Below, piece after piece: positions 34,222-44,600 of a stretch of DNA of 64,000 nt. The position numbers and the translations under genes were made by a program. The stretch comes from Actinernus sp. WN-2022. Taxonomy: Eukaryota > Cnidaria > Anthozoa > Actiniaria > Actinernidae. The stretch is from positions 94,779,740-94,843,739 of the forward strand of contig JAOWCC010000577.1 in the NCBI GenBank assembly GCA_030867875.1. Reading direction: 5' to 3'. Each line of letters starts with the position of its first letter. The first letter of the stretch is position 1. The notes beneath the pieces are model-generated. The model was not told where the DNA came from. It was given only the letters and a program-made list of their open reading frames with translations, and did no database searches.

Positions 34222-34460
34222 GGTTTCAACATCGGTTCAACATATCGGTCCAACATTTGATATATAGTGTTGAAGCTAGGATGTTGAAAGCATGGGTGTC
34301 AAACGGTTTCAACATCGGTCCAGCATTTGTTGCGTCATGTTGAAGACTAAAAATTTTCATTGAGCCGGTATGACCAAACTATAAGTCTTAAACTGACTGA
34401 GAAGTAACTAGGCGAAATATTTTTTGCCAAAAAAGTGGGGGGGGGGGGAGGGGGGAGGGC
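34222..34460. repeat. TTCAACA repeat and G-tract element fragment
   Basis: AAACGGTTTCAACATCGGT occurs twice (about 34218 and 34299), with CAACATTTG motifs related to 22395-22560. From 34394, GAGAAGTAACTAGGC and a G-tract reproduce part of the G/C-tract element at 20441-20592 in inverse orientation. Confidence 0.6.
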
Positions 34461-34499
34461 TATAGTCTTGTTGAAACCGTTTAATACTCACTGAACTCT

Positions 34500-34741
34500 G
34501 AATTTCTAACGGGGCCTGAAGCAACCATAGGGCCTGATCAAAGCCAGGATCCGGGTAATCCACAGATCGAATTGGAATTTAGCGTGTTGGTTTTTGCGGA
34601 GGGAGGAAAACCGGAGAACCCGGAGAAAAACCCTCGGGAGCAAGGGCGAGATACCAACAAACTCACGCGTCCAGGGTCGAACCTGGACCACAGAGGTGAG
34701 AGGCAGCGAATCGCTTAACCAGTGCGCCACAACGGCTCCCC
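34500..34741 (-). mobile_element. tRNA-derived SINE, full-length
   Basis: On the minus strand the element starts GGGAGCCGTTGTGGCGCACT. An A box TGGCGCACTGG lies at 34729-34719 and a B box GGTTCGACCC at 34683-34674. A body with CCCGAGGGTTTTTCTCCGGG follows, then a 3' domain with ACGCTAAATTCCAATTCGAT and a single TCCTGGCTTTGATCAGG.CC unit. That unit is repeated 27 times at 9425-10385, making this the reference copy for that expansion. It is not a functional tRNA, because the anticodon arm is not intact. Confidence 0.88.
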
Positions 34742-35998
34742 TCTAACAAGGGTCTAACAAAGTCACAGAACCATCCCGATCCAAATTTATAAATCATCAT
34801 TTTGGAAACTAGCGGTTTTAAGGGATGCCTGACTACTGACCAAACGTATCGGAAGATAATGACTAACTAACTAACCTTGCTTTGAAATAACTTCGCTCAA
34901 GACTATGCACAACCAAGGACATGTGAAACGAGAACAATTTCGAGACAGCAAGCCCACTCGCTTTTACAATACAAATTATATAATTCATCTATTACCTAGA
35001 CAACGACCAAGTACGTGTGTAAAATCATGCTCTGAAAAACAAACCACATTCCGCTTAAACCTCCGCAAATTGCTTTCCACGTCTGAATTAGTGTTAAAAT
35101 CTCCTTGAACGTTATTAATTCCAGTTTTTTTTTCAGCTTAGTGGGAGTCTAAAAACAAGTGCCGCATTTGAGTAAAGTAATATTGTTGTAACCAAAGAGG
35201 AAAACACTTTTGCCGGTATTTTTTGACAAGATTGGAAAGTGATATCAGATGTGCGTCATGCATGGAAATCAAGAATCGATCAATACCTTTATTGGATTTA
35301 TATCATCTCAGATAATACTTTATTGCGAATAAAACTAATTCCAACTGTGGGATTAGCTTAGATGGATTTCCTAAGTGAACACTGACTAATATATAAGATA
35401 ATTCAGCGCAAGCTTTAGCTTTCCCCATCATGTTGAAATTTGTGGAGTTTTTTTAAATTATACCTACGGTATTTCTACCATACTGTACCAATGTATCTAT
35501 AACTATCAAAACTATTAATAATTCATGAAGGGAAACAAAGGAAATCAATGTGAAATAAGTGCATGATCTGTGTTATCTGGTTCAGATTGTGTCCTGATTT
35601 GCATCAACTTTTGCTTCGATTTTCTCGGCCGAAATAGGTCGTATCGCCATTGAAATAACTAAACAAACACGACTCTTTACATCAATTCTATAGACGTTTG
35701 ATAACTGAGCCATATTCAGAATTTGTGGCCGTGTCCATATACAGGATTCTCGCCTTCGGGTCGAGTTTGTAAATCCGATAATGCACGACTACTCATTGCG
35801 TATCTATTACTTGTAGAAATGTCAATGAGGGTTTTACTGAGCTTTTTCTTTACTCCTGAATTGTAATTGGTAAGTTCTGATGTACCTTAGGTTTAAGAAC
35901 TGTTAAGCCTAATATTAGCCTTAATGTCTGTACAACTTTTTTAGTTTGACATTCAAAAACAGATAATGTGTATGCGTAAAAAGCTACTGTAACCCCAC
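34742..35998. other. Spacer
   Basis: No gene, TIR pair or tandem repeat is recognisable. A 67-codon plus-strand frame at 34905-35108 has no motif. Confidence 0.4.
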
Positions 35999-36202
35999 CT
36001 TAAAGTGCACCTAACCCATTTTGCAATTTTTATACCTATGAATCTTTGAAAGGTTTTGAGTACTTCTGCGAAGAAATTGTTGGCTTACATAGCCAATACT
36101 ACGGTGGCCCGTAAGGGACATGCTGCAAATAAACAATTGCCTCGTGCGAAAATAAAAATTAACTGATGCAGAAACAAAATGTTTGAATAAATTATAAAAA
36201 AA

Positions 36203-36550
36203 GTTGCTGCAAACTAAAACTGGTTGCTGCAAACTAAAACTGGTTACTGCAAACTAAAACTGGTTGCTGCAAACTAAAACTGGTTGCTGCAAACTAAAAC
36301 TGGTTGCTGCAAACTAAAACTGGTTGCTGCAAACTAAAACTCGTTGCTGCAAACTAACATTGGTTGCTGCAAAAAAAATTTTTTGCTGCAAATTAACTTG
36401 TTGCTGCAAACTAAACTTTGTTGCTGCAAACGAAAACTCATTGCTGCAAACTAACATTGGTTGCTGCAAAATATAACTTGTTGCTGCAAATTAACTTGTT
36501 GCTGCAAACTAAAATTTGTTGCTGCAAACTAAAACTGGTTGCTGCAAATT
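36203..36550. repeat. Left array of 20-bp unit, about 18 copies
   Basis: GTTGCTGCAAACTAAAACTG repeats about 18 times. The first eight or so are nearly perfect and the rest degenerate with 18-20-bp spacing. It is the inverse complement of the right array. Confidence 0.95.
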
Positions 36551-36765
36551 ATTAACGTGCATGTTGTTGCAAACTCCGTCGCTGTAATTTTCCCATCAAT
36601 ATTACGGGTTTCCTGTGGAAGACGCACGCGGCACATGCGTATAACTTCTAGCTGCTGTGACTGAAAGGGTGGGGGTGAGTAGTATACTCCTTCCTGATTG
36701 AAAATCTGACTTAGTGTTTACTGTACTAGAAACCACATATCACTTGTAGTTGTACTAAAACTACG

Positions 36766-37095
36766 ATGTTCTGTCCATCGTGTTCCGCCAAGGTATTTTC
36801 CTCGGCGGCTAACTATTGTTGTAGTTGCGGCAACCACTTCGTGCTGGAACCTCAAGGAGTGATGAATATTGTCAATGGAGGACTTCCGAAGGAGAAAAGA
36901 AGCGGAGAGGAGGGGTATTTCACTAGTAAAAGCAAGAAAACTAAGAAGCTAGACCCACCACAAGAAGTCGTTATCCAAACAGGGATAATGCTGGCGATAG
37001 ATGCGACGATAGCCACCAAACGTGGGCTGATCGGGCTGAACTTTCCATTAAAAGTCTTACCGATAGACACTGGCCGACTAGGAAGGAGTTGCTGA
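36766..37095 (+). CDS. Zinc-ribbon protein fragment captured in fold-back element
   Basis: A 109-codon ATG frame begins MFCPSCSAKVFSSAANYCCS. Cys3/Cys6 and Cys18/Cys21 make a CxxC-x11-CxxC zinc ribbon. A Lys-rich linker (KSKKTKKLDPPQ near residues 55-66) and a VVIQTGIM strand follow. The frame ends at 37095, but the next frame continues in family style with RKELLTKAVEKHAL up to the 20-bp array. One frameshift has therefore broken the original reading. I associate this architecture (zinc ribbon, basic linker, then a small alpha/beta domain) with an uncharacterised protein family expanded in corals; that is memory, not a search. It looks like the first exon of a host gene carried by the element. 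Function unknown; zinc ribbons bind nucleic acid or protein. It may be transcribed, but full-length function is unlikely. Confidence 0.6.
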   Translation: MFCPSCSAKVFSSAANYCCSCGNHFVLEPQGVMNIVNGGLPKEKRSGEEGYFTSKSKKTKKLDPPQEVVIQTGIMLAIDATIATKRGLIGLNFPLKVLPIDTGRLGRSC

Positions 37096-37126
37096 CGAAG
37101 GCAGTGGAGAAACACGCTTTAGTTTG

Positions 37127-37445
37127 CAGTAACAAATTTTAGTTTGCAGCAACAAGTTTTAGTTTGCAGCAACCAGTTTTAGTTTGCAGCAACACATTTT
37201 AGTTTGCAGCAACCAGTTAATTTGCAGCAACTAGTTTTAGTTTGCAGCAACCAGTTTTAGTTTGCAGCAACGAGTTTTAGTTTGCAGCAACGAGTTTTAG
37301 TTTGCAGCAACAAATTTTAGTTTGCAGCAACCAGTTAATTTGCAGCAACCAGTTTTAGTTTGCAGCAACCAGTTAATTTGCAGCAACCAGTTTTAGTTTG
37401 CAGCAACCAGTTTTAATTTGCAGCAATCAGTTTTAATTTGCAGTG
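37127..37445. repeat. Right array of 20-bp unit, about 17 copies, inverse orientation
   Basis: AGTTTTAGTTTGCAGCAACC-type units repeat about 17 times with 18- or 20-bp spacing. Together with the left array they can pair over more than 300 bp. Confidence 0.95.
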
Positions 37446-37579
37446 ACAATTTTCATTTATTTGCAGCATCTTTTTATTATTTCCGCAAACATTTGGTATT
37501 TGCATCAGTTTATTTTTATTTTCACCCGAGGCAATTGTTTATTTGCAGCATGTCCCTTACGGGCCACCGTACAATACTC

Positions 37580-37935
37580 TATGTTTTATGCTTGTTTGAA
37601 ATGGTGAAAATTTGACCTTTCCTGACCCATTGACCGCGTAAGAAAAATCCTGGGTCGATTCTGGATCTTACGTCACCTCATTAATGCATTATTCTCCATG
37701 GCGCCTTTCTATCACAACAACATTCATTTGATATATAGAGAATATACACAGTCTGTGAGTTGTTAGTAAAGAAAACAGTTATTTTAGACAAAATGCTAAA
37801 CATTATTCAACTTATTTAAAAGTCGAATTAATTAGATGACGTAAGATCCAGAACTGATCGACCCAGGCTTTTTCGTACGCGGTCATGGGTCAGGAAAGGT
37901 CAAATTTTCACCATTTCAAACAAGCCTAGAACATA
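37580..37935. mobile_element. Nested fold-back element in the right TIR
   Basis: TATGTTTTATGCTTGTTTGA and the inverse of the right end (CAAACAAGCCTAGAACATA) bound 356 bp, with arms of about 90 bp sharing AAATTTGACCTTTCCTGACC and TGGATCTTACGTCA. Flanks CAATACTC and GAATATTC are a possible 8-bp target duplication with two differences. The interruption is evident because the left TIR of the host element lacks it. Confidence 0.82.
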
Positions 37936-38037
37936 GAATATTCTTTGTAAGCCAAAATTTTCTTCGCAGAAGTACTTAAAAACCTTTCAAAGATTCATTG
38001 GTATAAAAATCGCAAAAGGGGTTAGGTGCACTTTAAG

Positions 38038-39341
38038 CTAACTTTTAAACTTGTTTTAATTTCTTCGAACACAATAAAGCGTCGATAATGCAGTGACCCA
38101 TTTTCAATAAAAGACAAATGTGAGTACAAGTGTTGGGGAGGTGGGCACTAAAAATTGGACCAAATTGTACTGTGTGTGTCATATGTTTGAACACTTTCCA
38201 TTTGTTTTAACAAAATCGTTCGACTAGATTTCGAGTTAACGTACGTCGTAATTACGTCATTAGTATGTGTGATTGGGTCAGCATTTTGACATTATCTGTT
38301 GTATCAATAAATTGTGTGCTGTCTGTGAAAATTTGAGCAGAATCGGGCAAACATCTTGAAAGTTATGAGAATTTGTTTAATTTGAAATGTAGCTTCGGAG
38401 TTTCGATCGAGAACCTTAAGTATTGTAATTTATTCTTATCAAACTCATTAATAATTGATGAAGCAAAAACAAAGGAAATCACTGACCGATAAGTGATCTT
38501 TAAAACTGATACAGATTTCGTCCTGATTTACATAAACTTTGGCTTCGATTTTCTCGGCCAAAATAAGTCATATCGCCAAAATAACTGAAAACATGACTTC
38601 GCGTCCGATCTTTCTTTATCTAACACTTATTTATTCATAGGAAACCAACGTAATTGGCTAACGTTGTATAGCTTCTCCCGGCCTCTATATTTTATTTATT
38701 TCAAATTTTACTTTATTTTATTTCGTATCTTTTATTATGGCCAAAGTAAGTAAATAAATCAATATATACATTGTTATTATTAACGTTATCAAGTTTTGTG
38801 GGGGTTGGCGGTACTTTCTAGGAAGCATAAATAAACGAAATTAGGAAAGAATCGTATAATGAACAGAGTTTTACTGGATTAATATGCTGACTTTGGGAAA
38901 AAGTTAGTTCGGGCTCATCGTTCTTTGTTTCTTCGCTAACGTCGCTCACAACCCAGCACTTTGAAGTTTTGCGCCTGCGATATTTCGCTTCTTCGGTGTA
39001 TTAAATATCTCTTCCTTGGTAGGGAGCGGTTCCGGGTATATCTTCATTGCGTCGTGCGGTTACATAACTATTAGAGAACTTAAGCAACCACGACGGCAAC
39101 ATCAAGGAAGACGGCATAAAATAATAGCCTTAAATTACAAAATACAATAAGTGCACGTGAAAATGCACGCAGTTGCCTACATTTCGACCGTTGTCTGCAA
39201 AAACACAACGTGAAACCCCCAAATTTCACATTGAAAAGAGAACGCGACGTGAGAAAGATAATGAATCCGTTTCATAGGGCAGAATGGCTGGACACTTTGA
39301 GGTGCCAATCTAATTAGCGCTCAGTGCCGACTTTAAGATAC
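38038..39341. other. Spacer
   Basis: No gene is supported. The right part has ordinary AT-rich DNA, with CCACGACGGCAACATCAAGG near 39089, a common style of coral repeat edge. Confidence 0.4.
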
Positions 39342-39584
39342 TAGGGAGCTTCAGATTTCGTGTACGAGAACGACTTTTACTACGAGTACGACTTTTAGAC
39401 TCAAAATATCTCTGTCGCAAGAAAGTACAAATCTTTCATTTCTGCCAAGCAATGCTGCAGACACGAGAACAAGCTACTAAGAGTAAGAAGAGTATGTGTT
39501 TGTTCATATATCTTTTTATACCGTTCGTCTGTTGTGAAAAGTCGTACTCGTTGTCGTACTCGTACTCGAATCTGAAGCTCCCTA
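39342..39584. mobile_element. TIR element, 243 bp
   Basis: TAGGGAGCTTCAGATT at the left and its inverse AATCTGAAGCTCCCTA at the right are followed by inverse matches over GTACGAGAACGACTTTTAC-like sequence. It is non-coding. Confidence 0.85.
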
Positions 39585-40747
39585 CTACGACGGCGACGGC
39601 TGCGACGACGTGATGTGAAAAATGGTGTTATCGATCATTTGTTTATTATCGTTTCTTTTCTTCGACTTTTGTTGCACTGATTTCTCATCCACGTTTTCGA
39701 AAAATAGAGTGTGCACAGAGTTCCGATTAAGCCGAACGAATAGCAGTGCCATTTACGTTTTCAGGTTCTCGTTCTCTACGGACGTAAACTCAGGGTTTTC
39801 ACGTCGTATTTTTGCAGACAACGGCTAAAATCGACTGAAAATAACAAAGAAAATGGTCAAAAATCGCCAAGTGCAGCTTGGATTTTGTTGTTTTCTTCTC
39901 GGCCATTTGCGAATTCGACCTGTTGTAGGCTGCTTATTGCTGTTGATATGTTTATTTACTCAATCTTACTGTCGACAATTACAAAAATCTTGGTTAGTTT
40001 CGTTAGTTTCGTCGGTTAGTTTCCACGCTACACATTAGTTGTTGGAAATCATCCTTAAATTTCTGCTACATTTTACGCAATTTTGTGTGGGAGACTGCCA
40101 ATCTCAATCTTTCACCGTCTTTCCAACTTCGATATTGAATAGAAATGTTTCTGTCGTAAGCGGAAAATATTCATTTCTGAGTTGAAAAACTAAACATCAA
40201 GGCATCTACAAACAGTTGGAAACTTTGCTGGGTAGTTTGATAATGAGCATATCGCTCATTACTCGGGCCAGGCCTTCGGCTGGCACGAGTCAGAAATCGC
40301 AAGTTTTTATCCTTATTTTTTTTTTGTGTGTGTCGATATTTTGCGCCGTCAACCAATCAGATTGCGCCTTCTTTGGAAGTTCTTTTCGCCACCGTACCAA
40401 TCAGATCGCACTGTGCTGGTCACACGAACAGTGGACAACATTTCCAGGTTTTTCAATATGAGAAAATAAATGTAATTGTTGTTCCTCAGTTCTTGGCGTC
40501 AGCATCGTCACTTTCACTCGGTCACGATCAGGAGTACGAGTACTTTTAAGAATTATTTGGGAATGAAAATTAATCTTGCTGCAACCCCAATGATAGAAAA
40601 AAATGAGTGGACATTGCATGTTTCTTTGTGGCCTGCCATTATAAGTTTCAGGTAGAAAATGAGCACTAGCACAGTGGCAGCTCACTAATACTAGAAAATG
40701 GTGGTCTGTAGTTTACGACCATAATCGAAAATATTGTATTGAGAATT
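39585..40747. other. Spacer with TE-like edges
   Basis: Frames at 39622, 39853, 40216 and 40328 show no motif. CAACCAATCAGATTGCGCC and ACCAATCAGATCGCACTG near 40350-40412 form a short imperfect direct repeat. Confidence 0.4.
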
Positions 40748-41239
40748 TAGCCTGAATTTCAGCCGTCTCCACTGGTTTGTTATTGAGAATTACAAATAGA
40801 TTACTTTATTTCACATGTAGAACGACATTACCTAACTATTCACAATGAATAGCAACATTATGTGGAATTTGTTGTTCTAAATTGCTTGATTTCTCGTAGT
40901 CGTACTGCACCTGATATAATTACAATGGATCAAATTTGAGTGACTCAATATCATGCAGACTACTCAAATAACCATTGCACTTCAATCAACAACACCCATA
41001 CCAAGTTTTTTTATAATTATAACGACCCTAAAGGAACAATAATATTGAAAATTAATATTAAACTACAGAATTGGAGGAAATTAGCTGAAATGTATACATG
41101 CACAGCATGTGTATGTATTATGGCTCTATCATTTCCAACCCCCCCCCCCCCCCCCCATACCATGACCCTAACCTAACCTAACCCCCTCCACCCCCCCCCC
41201 CCCGGAATACGTGGAGGCATTTGCACATTGACATTTGAC

Positions 41240-41755
41240 AGACAAGAGCATCAGTAGTGAATCAATTCTCTGGCTACTCTAGCACAAACCATGTCGACAC
41301 AAAATTATGCTAGAACTCCATGCAGTACATGCTATACACCTTATTCCAAAATGGCATATCTTGTTTGAGTAGTTTAGAGAGCAGTAAATAATAGTTGAAT
41401 GCTACCACGTTAAAGAGCATGCCAAGATTAGCAATACTCTGAATGTTAGGGGTGATAGCATAAAATGGTACTAAGTTATCGAGATTTCAATATATAGAGT
41501 TTTGTATGGGTTTGAGCCAGTTATACCTACTAGCCTCGTTTTCGTGATTTACACTGTATTTAAACGTCAATAACTTTGCAACAATAAAAGACCCGACTCC
41601 CAAACTGCTCAGTATTACTTACTTTTGCATGCTTTAATAAAGACGGCATCACTTCGCCCTATATCTTAAGTTGTTTTGGCATTATGCAAATAAGAGCAGC
41701 CATATTGGAATAAGGTGTATAGATGGCCCGAGTTAAGGCCACTCAGGGCCTCTTG
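41240..41755. mobile_element. Repeat with nested CTATACACCTTATTCCAA element
   Basis: The outer repeat runs from AAGAGCATCAGTAGTGAATC to GGCCACTCAGGGCCTCTTG. It is interrupted at 41332-41722 by a 391-bp element with 24-bp TIRs (CTATACACCTTATTCCAAAA...). The 53080-53215 copy (and 58577-58712) has the outer repeat in inverse orientation with only a stub of the inner element, which confirms the boundaries. Confidence 0.82.
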
Positions 41756-42188
41756 TTAATATTTATTTCTGATGAACTGTAACCACAGGCCGCCCAAGTT
41801 TTGACTATATGGTATATCGAAGCAGTGAATTACAAGCTTTGTATGGGAGTTCTTCCTATAACTCGGAATCATAACTTTAATATAATTACAGATCTTCTGT
41901 AATACAAGGTAAATAAAGGAACAAGGTTTACTTGAAGTTGTTTTGTCGTCCTATTTGTGTTCATGCCGTCCTATAATTTCGCATAATTATCATAATTATC
42001 AGCCGAGAAGACGGCAGGATTCACTTTGGACTCGCGATCGTTGATCGTTGAGTTTCAGTGGAGTGATTGTCTTTGGCAAAGACCTTGAATTCGTAAGGAA
42101 AACATCTGGAAATGGATTGAAAGTGTCCTGCACAATAACCGGCCGACTAACCTGTAAGCATGTACATTTTATCGCGTCGCGTCCGCGG

Positions 42189-42509
42189 CCCGGGGGGGGG
42201 GGGGGGGGGGGGGCACTCCCTTATGTGAGGGGTACATGGATGCTCGTCGTACCTTTTAGGGGTCAAAATCAGGAGTTTGGTACCACTTAGGGTATCCACC
42301 ATCAAATACAGACATTTCTATGTAAAGCGGTACCTTTTAGGGGTCGGGTGTCAATTGAACAAAAAAGCCGTTATCAATTTACATTTCTATTATCTTTTAG
42401 GGGTCAAAATAAGCTTGAGCCACGCCCATTTTAGTACCTCTTAGGGGTCAAATCGAAAATGTCCGACGAGCATCCCTACCCCTTTTATATGGGAGTCCCC
42501 CCCCCCGGG
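42189..42509. mobile_element. hAT-like element with 8-bp target duplication GTCCGCGG
   Basis: The 321-bp element starts CCCGGGGGGG and ends CCCCCCCGGG, with ACTCCCTTATG/TATGGGAGT just inside. GTCCGCGG flanks it at 42181-42188 and 42510-42517. Inside, CCTTTTAGGGGTC-type phrases recur five times. It resembles the element at 14834-15399 in its ends and style, so the two probably use related transposases. Confidence 0.88.
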
Positions 42510-43257
42510 GTCCGCGGGGTTGTTGACAATCGATTATTTGTTCGCACTCGCAGTGGTAAAGAATGTCGCTACTCTCTTCAAGGAACTGTTCTTTCCCGTA
42601 AAAGAGTCTTCGTATTTCTTCGAAAATTCTCCATTATCCTTTCATGTTTTTTCTACTTTTCTGTTGCATCATTTACATAGGTAATATCTCGTAGCTGTGT
42701 CGCCGATTCGAACGGCAGATCGCGAAACATGTAGAAAGATCAACGGCAAGACAAAGATCAACTGTACTTTGCCTCCAAATATAATATAACGATTTGTTGC
42801 TTCGGAAAGGCTTTCACAACATAAGAGGCACTTGAGAAGCAAATGGGATGGAGATATATAATATAGGTAAGGCTTTCATTTTGGTCGGCATAATCTCAAA
42901 TAAATATTTCTCACGAACTCTTATTACCGCTGTGACAGTTTATTTGAATAAATAAAATTGTTAATCCGCCTTGACGTCGCTGGACGGCATTATCGGCTAT
43001 TGGATTCAGACGTCTCTCTCGGGAGGAACGAACCAGAGGAGACGGCTGAAATTCAGGCTAAGTACGTTCCGTCGTCGTCCTGGTTGCTCAAGTTCGGACT
43101 AATAGCCTGTTAGTGACAGTAATTAAAACGAACGAAACGTCAAGGTCTAAGGATTAAAATAGCTATCGACAGAAACTACTTTATAATCTACCTTTAATAT
43201 GTTAGGGTTGCATTATATATAATGCTGTGTGGGTTTTGGGCGGGGAAATAACGTCAG

Positions 43258-43633
43258 AAATAATAATAATAATAATAGGCCATATTTATATAGCGCCATA
43301 TCACCACAGTCTCATGGCGCTTTACATTTTACTGACATATCCCGTCAGTGAATCTGTATCGGACTGCTTTTACGGCGCCAATGGCAGCCACGCAGTTTAC
43401 AATGTTGAGTGTGTGGTTAGTGCAATGGCCAGGCTGTTGTACCGGGTGACAATCCCCTTCTCTTTTTCGAGTAGTACAACAGGTTCTTTCACGTCCCCTT
43501 CAAATACTGATTAGAAGTAGAAGGAGACAAGGCCAACGGCTTATAAATGTCCCTGCCCAAGGACGCGGCCCGGTTCGAACCCCCGACCTCCCGCACTCTC
43601 GACCGTGCTCTACCAACTGAGCTAACCAGTGAA
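43258..43633 (-). mobile_element. tRNA-derived SINE with (ATT)n tail
   Basis: On the minus strand the head has an A box TAGCTCAGTTGG (43624-43613) and a B box GGTTCGAACCG (43581-43571). The 3' end has a short GCGCCAT/ATGGCGC hairpin and an (ATT) tail at 43278-43258. The tRNA fold is incomplete, so it is a SINE rather than a tRNA gene. Confidence 0.85.
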
Positions 43634-43749
43634 ATCGGATGCAACCAGCTTTCAATTTTGAGGTAGCGTCACTCACAAATCAGCAGCACTTTGAAGTTTT
43701 GAGCCTGCGATATTTCGGTTGGTAGGAAACCGTTGAACCGAAACGTGAT

Positions 43750-43905
43750 CGCTATAGAGCGATGTTTCGTGTTTATCAACATTACGATTGTTTTGCTAAT
43801 GTCCAACCATGAATTAAAAAATGCCGCTTTGTGTCAGGAACGTAACCAATGCATCTCTGGTTGGCACATTAATGACAATAGATGACGTGTCAGTGGACAT
43901 CGATA
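43750..43905. repeat. Diverged direct repeat, copy 1
   Basis: About 150 bp (GATCGCTATAGAGCGA to ATGACGT.AGTG) recurs at 45195-45345 with indels. Shared blocks include TTGTTTTGCTAATGTC-like and CATTAATGACAAT.GATGACG. It is non-coding in both places. Confidence 0.7.
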
Positions 43906-43920
43906 TACAGGAGACAAAGC

Positions 43921-44088
43921 TAGCCTCCTCCGCAGGCATTTATAATTTTCGAAGAAATCAGATTTTAAAAATCGTGAATTGGGTTACCTGGGAGGACTGG
44001 GAGGCTCCAATCTCCCTCTCTTTTCTTCATCTGCCACAGGAAGCCCATAATCTGATTTCCTCAAAAATTAGAGATGCCTGCGGAGGAG
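43921..44088. mobile_element. TIR element, 168 bp
   Basis: AGCCTCCTCCGCAGGCAT at the left and ATGCCTGCGGAGGAGGC at the right are inverse. An inner AATCAGATT/AATCTGATTTCC pair also matches. The 101-codon frame from 43821 runs through it and is not a gene. Confidence 0.82.
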
Positions 44089-44494
44089 GCAAACCTATTA
44101 AAAAAAATATTTTTACTAGTTCATGAAAATAATCTCAAAGTCTTATTCAATTAGTCGTGAACACAAAAAATACAGAATATAGCCGGAATTTCACATTAAT
44201 TGTGTATGGATGTTTTTTCTTGTATAAGGCGGATTAATTAAAAAAAGTAACAATAATTCCATACACTTTTGTAATACGGTAAATGCCACGGCGTTTTGGG
44301 GTTAACATAAAAGCACTGCGACCATACAAGTATCTCTTTCTCTGTAGCCATACATGAGGATTATATAGAGCTAGTAGGATCAGAGTCCACTCGAGGCTTC
44401 ACAGATCGCAGGATATCACGAGCGAATCTATTTTTTAAATATTGTCACGGAATCGTGTCCTAATGGGTCAGTGGATAACAAGCATTGGTTATTA

Positions 44495-44600
44495 AGGCTG
44501 GTTTTCATATGATCGCTAGCGATCGCCGGATCGTCCAAATCACTCAACCGAAGGATCGCTCACGATCGCTGGCGATCGCTACCATTTGTTCACATATAAT
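44495..44600. repeat. GCGATCGCTGG-rich repeat
   Basis: GATCGCTAGCGATCGCCGGA and GATCGCTGGCGATCGCTACC lie 50 bp apart, with further GATCGCT motifs around them. It is a dispersed non-coding repeat. Confidence 0.6.

Larger units (their letters stand above)
35999..38037. mobile_element. 2.0-kb fold-back element with captured gene segment
   Basis: The ends are inverted copies of CTTAAAGTGCACCTAACCC. They continue into about 180 bp of matched TIR (AATCTTTGAAAGGTTTT, AAGTACTTCTGCGAAGAAA, GGTGGCCCGTAAGGGACATG). Inside come two arrays of a 20-bp unit pointing in opposite directions (36203-36550 and 37127-37445). Between the arrays lies a unique ~560-bp core with a zinc-ribbon ORF (36766-37095). The right TIR is interrupted by another fold-back element (37580-37935). 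This layered design matches fold-back transposons. No transposase is visible, so it would need one in trans. Confidence 0.88.
40748..43060. mobile_element. Possible 2.3-kb TIR element containing other elements
   Basis: TTAGCCTGAATTTCAGCCGT at 40747 and the inverse at about 43041-43061 match over about 35 bp with two differences (continuing CTCC.CTGGTT.GTT). Between them lie the element at 41240-41755 with its nested insert, the hAT-like element at 42189-42509, and two C-tracts. No transposase is readable. The two ends could also come from separate single-ended copies. Confidence 0.5.

Noticed and set aside
34660..34741. Functional tRNA gene on the minus strand
   Set aside because: It is the head of a SINE with a defined body and 3' domain; the acceptor stem does not pair.
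36203..37445. CRISPR-like array
   Set aside because: Units of 20 bp are directly adjacent with no unique spacers, the two arrays face each other within a TIR element, and the DNA is eukaryotic.
43566..43635. Functional tRNA gene
   Set aside because: A and B boxes are present, but the stems do not form a full cloverleaf and the sequence continues into a SINE body with an (ATT) tail.
43821..44126. 101-codon frame as a gene
   Set aside because: More than half of it is the TIR element at 43921-44088 and the rest is a dispersed repeat.
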